Source: Bradyrhizobium sp. CSA207 (lineage in GTDB: Bacteria; Pseudomonadota; Alphaproteobacteria; Rhizobiales; Xanthobacteraceae). Taken from it: a stretch of DNA of 64,000 nt. Below are positions 51,439-60,689 of the stretch, in pieces (positions within the stretch are counted from its first letter, which is position 1; the number at the start of each line of letters is the position of its first letter). A model generated the notes under the pieces. That model saw only the letters and a list, made by a program, of their open reading frames with translations. It was not told the DNA's origin and ran no database searches. The stretch lies in assembly GCF_029051685.1 (NCBI RefSeq), contig NZ_JAACFT010000011.1:1-64000 (forward strand), given 5' to 3'. The position numbers were made by a program, and so were the translations under genes.

Positions 51439-52485
51439 ATGATGAGCGCGAACTACATCTCGACCTTGATGCTGTCTTCGTCGTTGAGGTCCTCGATCAC
51501 GAACAACCAGGCTGCGCTGAGCAAGGCGTCGAAGGAGGCTACCACCGGCCGCTTCGCCGATGTCGGCCTCGAGCTTGGTGCCACGACGGGAGGCGATCTC
51601 ACCCTGCGGGCGGACCTGAGCTTCGCCGATCAGCTGGTCGATACCAACGGCCTCGTCTCGGGACGCCTGGACGTGACGCAGAACCGGATAACCCAGCTCA
51701 ACACGACCGCAACGTCCTTCCTCAAGGACCTGATCGCGGCCCGCAGTACGGACGGTGGCGGCCGAGTCATCCTGCCGCCCGCGTCCTCCAACCTCCAGGA
51801 TCTGATCGGCGCGTTGAACGTCTCCTATAACGGCTCGTATCTTTTCTCGGGCATCAACACGCAGAACACGCCGATCACGACTTACACCGCGGGCTCGGCC
51901 AGCAAGAATCAGGTCGACGCCGATTTCCTTGCGACCTTCGGCTTCTCGCAATCCTCGGCCAGCGTGAGCAGCATTACCCCGGCCCAAATGCAGACCTTCC
52001 TCGACACCACCTTCGATGCGGAGTTCGCGAGCCCGGCCTGGAACACCAATTGGTCAACGGCCACTGACCAGGTCATGCAAAGCCGTATCTCCACGACCGA
52101 GATCGCCGATACGTCCGTTAGCGCCAACCAGACCGGCTTCCGCAAGCTCGCCGAGGCCTACACCATGATGGCGGATCTCGGGAACGCGAACCTGAACCAG
52201 ACGACGTTCCAGGTCGTCGTGGACAAGGCCATCGGTCTCGTCGGTAACGCCATCACTGACCTCGCTGTGCTCGGCGGCAGCGTCGGCACGGTCCAGCAGC
52301 GGATTAATTCTGCAACCGACAAGCTCAAGACGCAGCAGGACATTCTGAACAATCAGATCGTCGGTATGGAGAAGGTCGATCCGGCGGAAGCGTCGGTGCG
52401 CGTCAACACCTTGCAGACTCAGATCCAGACCGCGCTCGCGCTGACGTCGCAGCTCCAGAAGATCAGCCTTATCAACTATCTCTGA
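51439..52485 (+). CDS. flgL: Hook-filament junction protein FlgL
   Basis: The 348-residue protein begins with a flagellin-like helix (MLSSSLRSSITNNQAALSKA) and ends with a flagellin-like coiled coil. The middle contains NVSYNGSYLFSGINTQNTPI, a typical FlgL motif. It directly precedes flaF and flbT, the alphaproteobacterial arrangement for filament control. Confidence 0.9.
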   Translation: MMSANYISTLMLSSSLRSSITNNQAALSKASKEATTGRFADVGLELGATTGGDLTLRADLSFADQLVDTNGLVSGRLDVTQNRITQLNTTATSFLKDLIAARSTDGGGRVILPPASSNLQDLIGALNVSYNGSYLFSGINTQNTPITTYTAGSASKNQVDADFLATFGFSQSSASVSSITPAQMQTFLDTTFDAEFASPAWNTNWSTATDQVMQSRISTTEIADTSVSANQTGFRKLAEAYTMMADLGNANLNQTTFQVVVDKAIGLVGNAITDLAVLGGSVGTVQQRINSATDKLKTQQDILNNQIVGMEKVDPAEASVRVNTLQTQIQTALALTSQLQKISLINYL

Positions 52486-52549
52486 ACCAAGGCTCCTTTG
52501 GTTCGTAACCTTTGTCTTGTTCTTCGGTTTCCCGTGCAGAGTGGTCCTG

Positions 52550-52894
52550 ATGACTTTTGAAGCCTATGAAGCGGTCGTCGAAGACAGCGGCCAGGAGGCG
52601 CGCGGGCGCGAGCGGCACGCGCTCACCCTCGGCATCGACCGGCTGGAGCGGCTCCAGAAGGGGCGCTTCAGCCTCGAGGATCTGGTCGAGAGCCTGCTTT
52701 ATGTCCGGCGGCTGTGGACGATCTTCATCGAGGATCTCGCTCATCCCGAGAACGCGCTTCCCGACAAGCTGCGCGCCGACATCATCTCGATCGGCCTGTG
52801 GGTGGTCAAGGAAGCCGATCGCCTCCGCGAGGAAAGATCGAACGACGTGGTGCAGCTCATCGAAATCAACCGCCTGATCCGAGACGCTCTTTGA
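52550..52894 (+). CDS. flaF: Flagellin biosynthesis regulator FlaF
   Basis: The 114-residue helical protein (MTFEAYEAVVED, then TLGIDRLERLQKG and RRLWTIFIEDLAHPENALP) matches FlaF, which is needed for flagellin synthesis or secretion and works opposite FlbT in alphaproteobacteria. The ATG at 52550 is preferred over 52517 because the extra residues are not family-like. It overlaps flbT by 1 nt. Confidence 0.92.
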   Translation: MTFEAYEAVVEDSGQEARGRERHALTLGIDRLERLQKGRFSLEDLVESLLYVRRLWTIFIEDLAHPENALPDKLRADIISIGLWVVKEADRLREERSNDVVQLIEINRLIRDAL

Positions 52895-53304
52895 TGAAGG
52901 TATCCTTGCGGGCGGGCGAACGGATCTACATCAACGGCGCGGTGCTGCGCGTGGACCGCAAGGTCTCCATCGAGCTCGTCAACGACGTGATGTTTCTGCT
53001 CGAAGGGCAGGTCATGCAGGCTTGCGACGCCACCACGGCGATGCGGCAGCTCTATTTCGTCGTCCAGCTCATGCTGATGAATCCGACCGATGTTCGGGAT
53101 CCCATGGCGCTCTATCGGCCGCATCACGCCGCCCTTCTGGCGCTGTGCGAGAACCGCGAGATGCTGGACGGGCTGACCGCGATCGACGAGCTGGTCGGCT
53201 CGACCCGCTATTTCGAGGCGCTCAAGCGGATCAGGGCGTTGTTTCCAGTGGAGCAGGCAATTCTGGCCGGCGCCGCGATCGATTCCCCATTCGAGGCTGC
53301 CTGA
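52894..53304 (+). CDS. flbT: Flagellin post-transcriptional regulator FlbT
   Basis: The 136-residue protein begins MKVSLRAGERIYINGAVLRV and carries TTAMRQLYFVVQLMLMNPTD, the FlbT hallmark. In Caulobacter FlbT acts on the 5' leader of flagellin mRNA; in Bradyrhizobium a lateral FlbT is known to control LafA expression. The natural targets here are the two matching leaders at 39405 and 40590. The ATG overlaps the flaF stop (TTGATGA). Confidence 0.93.
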   Translation: MKVSLRAGERIYINGAVLRVDRKVSIELVNDVMFLLEGQVMQACDATTAMRQLYFVVQLMLMNPTDVRDPMALYRPHHAALLALCENREMLDGLTAIDELVGSTRYFEALKRIRALFPVEQAILAGAAIDSPFEAA

Positions 53305-53318
53305 CAGCGGAGAGGCAC

Positions 53319-53732
53319 ATGAACGTTCCCAGCGCGACCGAGACCACCAGCAAGACCACTTCGACCGGCTCTCCCACGGCCACGTCGAGCAACAGTGTCG
53401 ACTACAATACGTTTCTTCAGCTCCTCGTGGCCGAGATGAAGAATCAGGATCCGACCAATCCGATGGACACCTCGCAATATATGAGCCAGTTCGCCCAGCT
53501 CTCGACGGTCGAGCAGGCCATGCAGACCAACACCAAGCTCGATGCGCTGCTGTCCTCGCAGGCGTTGTCGCAGGCGGACGGGCTGATCGGACGGACCGTC
53601 AGCTTCACCGACTCGACCGGAGCGAGCTTCACCGGCAAGATCGCGTCGGTCTCCATCAACAGCGACGGCTCGATTGCGACCCTCGAGAACGGCACGAAGG
53701 TCGCGATCGGACCCGGCCTCACGCTCAGCTAG
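53319..53732 (+). CDS. flgD: Flagellar hook scaffold protein FlgD
   Basis: The 137-residue protein has a Thr/Ser-rich N-terminus and the FlgD core (FLQLLVAEMKNQDPTNPMDT, then SQFAQLSTVEQAM) but lacks the C-terminal Ig-like domains of enteric FlgD, the short form usual in rhizobia. An AGCGGAGAGG ribosome region precedes the ATG at 53319. Confidence 0.93.
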   Translation: MNVPSATETTSKTTSTGSPTATSSNSVDYNTFLQLLVAEMKNQDPTNPMDTSQYMSQFAQLSTVEQAMQTNTKLDALLSSQALSQADGLIGRTVSFTDSTGASFTGKIASVSINSDGSIATLENGTKVAIGPGLTLS

Positions 53733-53734
53733 CC

Positions 53735-54001
53735 ATGAACGAGCGGGACGCCCTCGACATCGTCCAGGCGGCGATCTGGACGATCATCGTCGCCTCGGGC
53801 CCTGCGGTCGGCGCGGCAATGCTGGTCGGCACCATCATCGCGCTGCTTCAGGCCCTGACCCAGGTCCAGGAGGTGACGCTGACCTTCGTTCCGAAGATCA
53901 TCGTCATTCTCCTGGTCGTTGCCGTATCCGGCTCCTTCATCGGTGCGCATCTCTCCACTTTCACCGAGATGGTCTATTCGCATATCGAACGCGGCTTCTG
54001 A
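53735..54001 (+). CDS. fliQ: Flagellar export gate protein FliQ
   Basis: The 88-residue protein has two membrane helices with the FliQ core GAAMLVGTIIALLQALTQVQ and EVTLTFVPKIIVI. It starts 2 nt after flgD and forms the export gate with FliP and FliR. Confidence 0.93.
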   Translation: MNERDALDIVQAAIWTIIVASGPAVGAAMLVGTIIALLQALTQVQEVTLTFVPKIIVILLVVAVSGSFIGAHLSTFTEMVYSHIERGF

Positions 54002-54025
54002 TCCGAGGGGCCGCCGGCCCACCAC

Positions 54026-54037
54026 CCTCGCGTAAGC
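54026..54037 (+). promoter_or_regulatory. Flagellar promoter box of the flhA unit
   Basis: CCTCGCGTAAGC, an exact match to CCTCRCRYAAGC, then 9 nt, then CAGATT (54047-54052), 41 bp before the flhA start. The gap between fliQ and flhA is only 77 bp. Confidence 0.55.
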
Positions 54038-54078
54038 TTTGCGCGGCAGATTAGGTAGGGACCCTCTGCCGGTGACCT

Positions 54079-56160
54079 ATGGCCGATACGTTAGCTGCTA
54101 GCCTGCCGACCCCGCGACGACTGGGGGCCGACGCCTTTTTTGCCGGCGGTATCGTGGCCATGCTCACGATCCTGTTCCTGCCGATCCCGCCAATCCTGAT
54201 CGATCTCGGGCTCGCTTTCTCGATCGCGTTGTCGGCGCTGATCCTGATGGTCGCGCTGTGGATCCAGCGGCCGCTCGATTTCTCGGCTTTCCCGACCGTG
54301 CTCCTGATCGCGACGATCCTGCGGCTCGCCCTCAACGTCGCGACGACACGCCTGATCCTGTCGCGCGGCGGGGAGGGGGAAACTGCCGCGGGCCACGTCG
54401 TTGCCGGCTTCTCCAAATTCGTCATGGGCGGCGATTTCGTCATCGGGCTGATCATCTTCGCGATCCTGGTCACGGTGAATTTCGTCGTGATCACCAAGGG
54501 TGCGACGCGTATCGCCGAAGTCGGCGCCCGCTTCACCCTGGATGCCATTCCCGGCAAGCAGATGGCGATCGACGCGGACCTCTCTGCGGGCCTGATCGAC
54601 GACAAGGAAGCCCAGCGACGGCGCCGCGAGCTCGAGGAAGAGAGCGCGTTCTTCGGCGCCATGGACGGTGCCTCGAAGTTCGTCCGCGGTGACGCCATCG
54701 CCGGCCTGATCATCACCGCGATCAACATCTTCGGCGGCATCGTGATCGGCGTCACCCATCACGGCCTCAGCCTTGCACGCGCCGCCGACGTCTACACCAA
54801 ACTCTCCGTCGGCGACGGTCTGGTCACGCAGATGCCGGCGCTGATCGTGTCGCTGTCGGCGGGCCTCCTGGTCTCCAAGGGCGGCACCAGGGGGTCAGCG
54901 GAGCAGGCAGTGCTGCGGCAGCTCGGCGGCTATCCGCGCGCGGTGTCGGCCGCGGCGCTGATGATGTTCGTGCTCGCCTTGATGCCGGGGCTGCCGATGG
55001 CGCCGTTCGTGCTGCTCGGAGGTGTTATGGCCTTCGTCGGCTACTCGTTGCCGAAGCGGCAGGCGGCGCGGGAGCGGAAACAGGAGGCGCTCAAGGCCGA
55101 CGAGCGGGCGCAGAGCGATGCCAAGGAATCCGTCAAGGAGCAGCTCAAGACCGCCGAGATCGAGCTGTCGCTCGGAGGCCACCTTTCGGTTCATCTATTG
55201 GGTTCGCGCAACGAGCTTGCGCACCGTGTCGGCAAGATCCGCAAGAAATTCGCCAAGCAATACGGCTTCGTGATTCCCGAGATCAAGCTCACCGACAATC
55301 TGTCGATCGATCCCAAGAGCTACCAGATCCGTATCCACGACACGCGCGTCGCCCATGGCGAGCTGCGGCTCGGCGAGGTGATGGTGCTCGTGGACAAGGA
55401 TGGCAACCCCGATGTCCCCGGCGAAGAGGTGATCGAGCCCGCCTTTGGCATGAAGGCGCTCTGGGTGACGGAAGCTTTCACCGACGAGGTCAAGCGGCAG
55501 GGCTGCAAGCCCGTCGACAATCTGTCGGTTCTGCTCACGCATCTCAGCGAGGTGCTTCGAGCGAACCTTGCCCAGCTGCTGTCCTACAAGGACATGCGTG
55601 CCTTGCTCGACCGGCTCGATCCTGAATACAAGCGCCTGGTCGACGACATCTGTCCGTCGCAGATCTCCTATTCCGGGCTGCTGGCGATCCTGAAGATCCT
55701 CCTAGCCGAACGCGTGTCGATCCGGAACCTGCATCTGATCCTCGAAGCGATCGCCGAAATCGCACCCCATGTGCGGCGGTCCGAGCAGGTCGCCGAGCAT
55801 GTGCGCATGCGTCTTGCCGCGCAGATCTGCGGCGATCTCTCCGAAAACGGCGTGCTCAACGTCGTTCGCCTCGGCAACCGCTGGGATCTGGCGTTCCACC
55901 AGAGCCTGAAGCGCGATGCCAAGGGGGACGTCGTCGAGTTCGACGCCGACCCGCGTCTGATCGAGCAGTTCGCGACCGAAGCCAGCGCCGCAGTCCGGAA
56001 GTTCACCGAGAACGGCACCAGCGTGGTGTTGGCGGTCACGCCTGAAGCGCGTCCCTACGTTCGCATGATTCTCGAACGGGTGTTTCCAACCCTGCCGATC
56101 CTGTCGCACGTCGAGGTTGCGCGCAGCGCCGAGATCAGGCCGCTTGGAGCCATATCGTGA
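54079..56160 (+). CDS. flhA: Flagellar export gate protein FlhA
   Basis: The 693-residue protein has about eight N-terminal membrane helices with the FHIPEP-type loop ([20 protein letters not shown]) and a large cytoplasmic domain that docks substrates and chaperones. The full length is normal for FlhA. It overlaps fliR by 4 nt and leads the unit flhA-fliR-fliJ-flgJ-flgN-like-unknown. Confidence 0.95.
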   Translation: MADTLAASLPTPRRLGADAFFAGGIVAMLTILFLPIPPILIDLGLAFSIALSALILMVALWIQRPLDFSAFPTVLLIATILRLALNVATTRLILSRGGEGETAAGHVVAGFSKFVMGGDFVIGLIIFAILVTVNFVVITKGATRIAEVGARFTLDAIPGKQMAIDADLSAGLIDDKEAQRRRRELEEESAFFGAMDGASKFVRGDAIAGLIITAINIFGGIVIGVTHHGLSLARAADVYTKLSVGDGLVTQMPALIVSLSAGLLVSKGGTRGSAEQAVLRQLGGYPRAVSAAALMMFVLALMPGLPMAPFVLLGGVMAFVGYSLPKRQAARERKQEALKADERAQSDAKESVKEQLKTAEIELSLGGHLSVHLLGSRNELAHRVGKIRKKFAKQYGFVIPEIKLTDNLSIDPKSYQIRIHDTRVAHGELRLGEVMVLVDKDGNPDVPGEEVIEPAFGMKALWVTEAFTDEVKRQGCKPVDNLSVLLTHLSEVLRANLAQLLSYKDMRALLDRLDPEYKRLVDDICPSQISYSGLLAILKILLAERVSIRNLHLILEAIAEIAPHVRRSEQVAEHVRMRLAAQICGDLSENGVLNVVRLGNRWDLAFHQSLKRDAKGDVVEFDADPRLIEQFATEASAAVRKFTENGTSVVLAVTPEARPYVRMILERVFPTLPILSHVEVARSAEIRPLGAIS

Positions 56161-56909
56161 TCAGCGGCCTCACCGACAGCGTACTCGTGACGTTCATCGT
56201 GTTCTGCCGCATTGGCGCCTGCCTGATGCTCGTGCCCGGCTATTCCAGCGTCAACGTTCCGGCCCAGGTTCGCCTGTTCGTCGCGCTGGTCACGACGTTT
56301 GCGCTCACGCCGATCTTGATCGCGGTCCTGAAACCACTCACGGAGAACGCAGCACCGCTGACGCTCGCGCTACTGATCTGTTCGGAGCTCCTTGTCGGCA
56401 GCGTCATCGGGCTCGGTGGCCGCGTGTTCTTTCTTGCGCTCCAGACCATGGCAACCGTGATGGCGAGTGCGATCGGCCTCAGCAACATCCCGGGGACGCC
56501 GGTGGGTGACACCGACCCGGCACCGGCCCTGGTGCCGTTGATCATGGCCGCCGTCACCACACTGTTCTTCATGACCGACCAGCATTGGCAGGTCCTGCGC
56601 GGGCTGATGAACTCCTACGATGTCTGGCATCCCGGCGACAGGATCGGCGGAAGCATGGCACTCGATCAGCTCGTCGGCCGCCTGTCGGAGGCGTTCGTGC
56701 TGACGCTGCGGATTACCAGCCCATTCATCGTCTACTCGGTCATCGTCAACCTGGCGGTCGGCCTCATCAACAAGCTGACGCCGGCCATTCCCGTCTATTT
56801 CATTTCGGTGCCCTTTGTCCTGTTCGGCGGATTTCTGCTGCTCTACCTCACCAGCGACGAGCTGCTGACGCAATTCATGCTCGGCGTGTCGTCGTGGCTG
56901 GCGGAATGA
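56157..56909 (+). CDS. fliR: Flagellar export gate protein FliR
   Basis: The 250-residue protein has five to six hydrophobic segments and FliR features: [20 protein letters not shown] near the N-terminus and [20 protein letters not shown]. It completes the FliPQR core. The GTG start at 56157 overlaps the flhA stop. No fliO gene was found in the window, which is common in this group. Confidence 0.92.
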   Translation: MISGLTDSVLVTFIVFCRIGACLMLVPGYSSVNVPAQVRLFVALVTTFALTPILIAVLKPLTENAAPLTLALLICSELLVGSVIGLGGRVFFLALQTMATVMASAIGLSNIPGTPVGDTDPAPALVPLIMAAVTTLFFMTDQHWQVLRGLMNSYDVWHPGDRIGGSMALDQLVGRLSEAFVLTLRITSPFIVYSVIVNLAVGLINKLTPAIPVYFISVPFVLFGGFLLLYLTSDELLTQFMLGVSSWLAE

Positions 56910-56915
56910 CCGGCC

Positions 56916-57335
56916 ATGACGTCACGCGCGGACAAGCTCGGCCGGATCGTCTCGCTCGTGAAGCTTCAGCTTCGGCTGTCCGAATGGCAGCTGGCGCAGT
57001 TGCGCCAGGAGGAGAGAAGCTTGCACGACGAACAGGCTTGGCTGGTCGGAGCTCTGAACGAAGGCGAGCTGCCGGCGGGCTCGTCGAGCGAATCGATCGC
57101 GCGACGCCTTACCAGGACGAGCATCGGCGCACGCGCCCTGCAGGCCCGAGCCGCTCAGCAGCTCGACCAGGTCCGCGCGGAGAACCGCCGTGTGAAACAG
57201 CTCGAGCAGGTCGCGAAAGCGGCGCTCGCGGACAAGCTTCGCGACGCGGAGAAGCGCTCGCTCGAGGAGATGACGGGCAAAAGCCCCGCCGTGCGCGACT
57301 GGACGCCACGGCCAGCCAACCGGAAAAAGACATGA
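56916..57335 (+). CDS. fliJ: FliJ-like export coiled-coil protein
   Basis: The 139-residue protein is one long predicted coiled coil (LVKLQLRLSEWQLAQLRQEE; RAENRRVKQLEQVAKAALAD) with a short basic tail, as in FliJ, the general chaperone and escort of the FliI ATPase complex. Sequence identity to known FliJ is low, so the call leans on shape and on position between fliR and flgJ. It overlaps flgJ by 4 nt. Confidence 0.65.
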   Translation: MTSRADKLGRIVSLVKLQLRLSEWQLAQLRQEERSLHDEQAWLVGALNEGELPAGSSSESIARRLTRTSIGARALQARAAQQLDQVRAENRRVKQLEQVAKAALADKLRDAEKRSLEEMTGKSPAVRDWTPRPANRKKT

Positions 57336-57814
57336 TCGTGACCGCGACACCCGACCTCGTTCTCGACGTCCTTGCGGCCGCCGATCCCGTGACGCAGCGC
57401 GCGGCGACCGCGAAGCTCGATGCACTGAAATCCCCGGATGCCGATTTTGCCGCCACGATGGATGCCGAGGTCGGTAAGGCCGCGAGGGCCGCCGGCGATC
57501 CGTCGACGGCAAAGACGGCCGATGCACAGCCTTTGCTGCCGAACGCCGCGGCGCCGGTGCAGGTGATCAAGGCGCCGGCCTCGGGCGAGGTCTACCGCAA
57601 GTTCGAGGCGTTCATTCTCCAGACCTTTGTCGAGACGATGTTGCCAAAGGAGTCGGAGGAAGTCTTCGGCAAGGGGACCGCCGGCAGCGTCTGGAAGTCG
57701 ATGCTTGCGGAGCAGCTCGGCAACCAGCTTGCGAAGGGCAAGGGGATCGGCATTGCCAGGCAGCTCGCCGCTGCGCATCCGGCCGTTCTGGACGGTTCGG
57801 GCAAGGGCGGATGA
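57332..57814 (+). CDS. flgJ: Rod-binding protein FlgJ without muramidase domain
   Basis: The 160-residue protein ends with a rod-binding domain (YRKFEAFILQTFVETMLPKE, then SVWKSMLAEQLGNQLAKG) and lacks the peptidoglycan hydrolase domain of enteric FlgJ. The lytic transglycosylase at 48019 likely supplies that activity. It follows FliJ with overlapping ATGA. Confidence 0.9.
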   Translation: MIVTATPDLVLDVLAAADPVTQRAATAKLDALKSPDADFAATMDAEVGKAARAAGDPSTAKTADAQPLLPNAAAPVQVIKAPASGEVYRKFEAFILQTFVETMLPKESEEVFGKGTAGSVWKSMLAEQLGNQLAKGKGIGIARQLAAAHPAVLDGSGKGG

Positions 57815-57857
57815 TGGATCTGAGGATGGGTGACGAAAGTTGAGGGGTGAATTTCCG

Positions 57858-58367
57858 ATGCAGGCAGATGAAGGCGCAGCGGCGCTGGTGATGGAGCAGC
57901 CCGAGGTCGACACCGAGGCGACGGTGGAATCCGCGCAGGGCGCGGTGATGTTGCCGGTGCACCTGCCAGATGGCGGCGGTGAGGTGGCGCCCGACGGCAC
58001 CGATGCGGCGAGATCAGACGAGATGCGGGGCCTGCTGGCGTCGATCCGCCGGCTTGAAAGCATCATTGAAGAGGAGACGGTCGCGCTCGCGACCGGGAAG
58101 AAGATCGATTTCGACGACTTCAGCGCGCGGAAGAGCCGGAGCATGCTGGAATTCGTCCGTCTGATGCGGGCGCGGATGCATCTCGGCGCCGAGGTGGAGG
58201 TCACCGGTGAAATCCAGCGCCTGCGCCAGAAGCTCGAGCGGAACCGCGCCATCCTCGAAATGCACTACGACGCCGTGCGCGAGGTCGCGAGCATCATCGT
58301 CAGGGCGGTCAAAGAAGCCGAGTCGGACGGCACCTATAGCGGTCGCGCAGTGCAGGACGGAAGATGA
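57858..58367 (+). CDS. FlgN-like flagellar chaperone (probable)
   Basis: The 169-residue protein has an acidic, loose first 55 residues and then a two-helix region (MRGLLASIRRLESIIEEETV; DFDDFSARKSRSMLEFVRLM; EIQRLRQKLERNRAILEMHY) of the FlgN type, the chaperone of FlgK and FlgL. The ATG at 57858 is used rather than the GTG or TTG near 57840. The call is from helix layout and context. Confidence 0.55.
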   Translation: MQADEGAAALVMEQPEVDTEATVESAQGAVMLPVHLPDGGGEVAPDGTDAARSDEMRGLLASIRRLESIIEEETVALATGKKIDFDDFSARKSRSMLEFVRLMRARMHLGAEVEVTGEIQRLRQKLERNRAILEMHYDAVREVASIIVRAVKEAESDGTYSGRAVQDGR

Positions 58368-58822
58368 TCAGACTGGTGCTGGCCGGACTCTGGGTATGCA
58401 TCCTCACCGCGGGTACGAGCTATGCCGTGGCCTATTGGAAGGAAAACGGCAGCCTGCTGCCGGCGAAGGACGAATATCTCGATGGGCTGCAATACCAGAA
58501 GACGCGGGCGCTGAGCGTGCCCATGGTCGAGAACGGAAACGTGCAGGGCTACATCGTTGCGCGCTTCGTCTACACCGTGGAGGCGCGGACCATGCACCAG
58601 CTCACCGTCCCGCCGGAGCCGTTCGTCGTGGATGAAGCCTTCCGCAGAATCTATGCGGACGAGCGCCTCGATTTCAGGAAGCTCGCCCGCTACGACCTCT
58701 CCGTCCTCACGACGGCCATCAAGCAGCGCGTCAACGAGCGGATGCAGGCCGACGTCGTCCAGGATGTCCTGGTCGAGGACTTCAACTACGTCTCGAAGGA
58801 CGAATTCCAGCAGAAGCCCTAA
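58364..58822 (+). CDS. Membrane-anchored periplasmic protein of the flagellar locus (FliL-like?)
   Basis: The 152-residue protein has one N-terminal membrane helix (LVLAGLWVCILTAGTSYAVAYW), then a periplasmic domain with strands GYIVARFVYTVEA and a C-terminal ending LTTAIKQRVNERM, DVLVEDFNYVSKDE. The order strand-rich core then helix resembles a FliL/SPFH-like domain, but the true fliL is at 38070. It overlaps the FlgN-like gene by 4 nt, so it is co-expressed with export genes. I do not recognise a named family. Confidence 0.6.
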   Translation: MIRLVLAGLWVCILTAGTSYAVAYWKENGSLLPAKDEYLDGLQYQKTRALSVPMVENGNVQGYIVARFVYTVEARTMHQLTVPPEPFVVDEAFRRIYADERLDFRKLARYDLSVLTTAIKQRVNERMQADVVQDVLVEDFNYVSKDEFQQKP

Positions 58823-58867
58823 AGCGGGATGAATCTTGGTTGAATCGATGCGCGCGACGGAGCTCGA

Positions 58868-59002
58868 ATCACCTCTCCCGTAGGGAGAGGTCGGATCGCA
58901 TCGAAAGATGCGATCCGGGTGAGGGGTTACGGTCGCACTGGGTGTCGCGGCCCGTCACCCGGATTGCTGCGCAATCCGACCCTCCCCGCCGGGGAGAGGT
59001 GA
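58868..59002. repeat. Composite inverted repeat (TCACCTCTCCC type)
   Basis: Outer arms TCACCTCTCCC (58869-58879) and GGGAGAGGTGA (58991-59001) enclose a second inverted repeat around GGATCGCATC/GATGCGATCC. It lies between the convergent ends of the last flagellar gene and lafR and may work as a bidirectional transcription barrier. Confidence 0.7.
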
Positions 59003-59040
59003 ACCGCGTACCGCCGACGAACTGTCCGCCGCTGAAAATG

Positions 59041-59085
59041 CACCGGCCTCTGCGGGATATGTCCGCAGAGGCCGGTGTCGTTTGG
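59041..59085. terminator. Hairpin between the flagellar unit and lafR
   Basis: A perfect 15-bp stem (CACCGGCCTCTGCGG, 59041-59055; complement 59063-59077) with a 7-nt loop and a following TCGTTTGGTATT. It can terminate plus-strand transcription; on the minus strand it lies 27 bp after the lafR stop. Confidence 0.75.
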
Positions 59086-59103
59086 TATTGATGTCGTGTC
59101 GCG

Positions 59104-59874
59104 TCAGTTTCCTGCCGGGTGCGCCGCCGGAGCGGCGTGTGCCCTGTTCAGGAGGATGCCGACCTCGTCGAGATCCTGCATCGGATCGTCGATGGCCTCG
59201 CCGGCCGGGATGTTGAGGCGGTATCCGACGTAGCGCCGAGCCACGATCGCGTCGAAGCCGAGGCGGTCACGAAGCTTCTTGCGCAGCTTGCTCACATGGC
59301 TCTCGATCACGCTCTCGTCGAAGGTCGCCTCGAAGATGCCGTAGACCGCGTTGAAGATCTGCGTCTTGGTGATCCACTTTCCGTGGTTGCCGACCATGTA
59401 TTCGAGAATGCGCAGTTCGCGGCGGGGCAAGGTGAGGGCGCGGCCGCCGATCTCGGGGTCGCGTCCGTTGAAGAAGACCTGGATTCTGGTTTCGCAGGGC
59501 CTCGGCAGGTCGCCGACCCGGCGCCGTGCGATTGCGGCCGTTCGGGCCAGGATCTCGCGAAGATGGATCGGTACGTAAACCACGTCGTCCACGCCCGATT
59601 CGAAAAGCTCAAGCGTGTTCTTGAGCATTTTCTGGCCGCTCATGGCGATGATGGGAGCCGAGGAGCGCTTGCGCATCGCCCGCGGCAGGCTTCCGCGGGT
59701 ATCGCAATCCCCGAGGAGGAAGGCGTCGACCGCTGCCAGATCCGATTCATTGGCGGATTGCAGCCAGTCCCAGAATTCTCCGGAGGAGAAGCCGATCGAC
59801 GATACACCTTCGCGAACGAGCCCTCCGACGTAGCTGTTCGCGACGCTCTCGCGATCATCAACGATTATATACAT
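59104..59874 (-). CDS. lafR: LafR/FtcR-type flagellar response regulator
   Basis: The 256-residue protein has a receiver-like N-terminus (MYIIVDDRESVANSYVGGLV, then SDLAAVDAFLLGD) and a C-terminal OmpR-type winged helix (about 125-225: LTLPRRELRILEYMVGNHGK, VIESHVSKLRKKL, RYVGYRLNIP). The layout matches FtcR of Brucella and LafR of Bradyrhizobium, the master regulator of lateral flagellar genes. The receiver is unusual around the phosphorylation region (see findings). The ATG at 59874 is preferred to 59898. No histidine kinase is adjacent. It probably acts at the promoter boxes listed here (inference). Confidence 0.85.
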   Translation of the reverse strand: MYIIVDDRESVANSYVGGLVREGVSSIGFSSGEFWDWLQSANESDLAAVDAFLLGDCDTRGSLPRAMRKRSSAPIIAMSGQKMLKNTLELFESGVDDVVYVPIHLREILARTAAIARRRVGDLPRPCETRIQVFFNGRDPEIGGRALTLPRRELRILEYMVGNHGKWITKTQIFNAVYGIFEATFDESVIESHVSKLRKKLRDRLGFDAIVARRYVGYRLNIPAGEAIDDPMQDLDEVGILLNRAHAAPAAHPAGN

Positions 59875-60689
59875 CAGTCTTTCGCCCCTGTTTCGCACTT
59901 GTTGCGGCCGGATGGGTTAGTGTGATGCCCGGCTCGGCAACCATGCTGTTTGACGATATTTCCTTCCCGCGAACCGTTATTATGGTTTCATATTCGCGGG
60001 CAGCCCTACGCATCCAGTGCCTGCATGTGCAGGCCTGCTACTTCGACTCGATACTGAACGCTACGACGTGAAGCCCGGCGGGTGTCTACGGATCACCTCG
60101 CGGGGCGGATTGTGACAGCGACCTAGAACAGTTGCGCCAAGTTGCTCATCGCGTCCGAACACCACTGAACTGTGTCGATCTCCTCGCCATCTGGCGAGAA
60201 TCACTTGAGTAGGACCGTAACAATTGCCGATTTCCGATCAAGCACGCGGAAGAAAGCGGTTGCTACGCGTGCTTGATGCGGTTGGTTTGTTTCGAGTTGT
60301 TTCTTGATACGTTCGATCGCATCAGTTGATTCAAAATTCGAACTAGTTTTGCACCGTAGCGGTTATATGGTTCCGTACACCCGTAGAATTGCAGCCATTT
60401 TGGGCGGTGGCGCGAGTCAGGTGCATTGAGGGGTTTTCAACTCCCGATTGACTCTGGCGAGTACGTTGCCGTGTGCGACAATTCGACTCATGTATGGCGA
60501 GGCAGCTCCAGCTTGGCGAAATCTTGGCGAGTGTGTGTCTTTCGAGTCGCACTCTCGCCGCATGCATGACGCGTCTGACTCATTCGACGTCGCGTTGCGC
60601 GTGACGAGAACTTTTCGACGCGCACGTTTCAGGCAAGCTTCGACAACTAGCGTCGTTCGACAGATCGAACCGAACGGAGCATTTTTCAC
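59875..60689. other. Long intergenic region upstream of lafR
   Basis: About 815 bp with no supported gene; lower GC than its surroundings from 60200 to 60400. It holds a perfect 12-bp inverted repeat ATCAAGCACGCG (60237-60248, complement 60266-60277) followed by T-rich sequence, and the divergent upstream regions of lafR and the gene at 60690. No flagellar box was seen near lafR. Confidence 0.45.

Noticed and set aside
54079-54762. Minus-strand frames opposite flhA as regulators
   Set aside because: Two long antisense frames (223 and 234 codons) show only Asp/Arg/Ser-rich text; flhA motifs are continuous on the plus strand.
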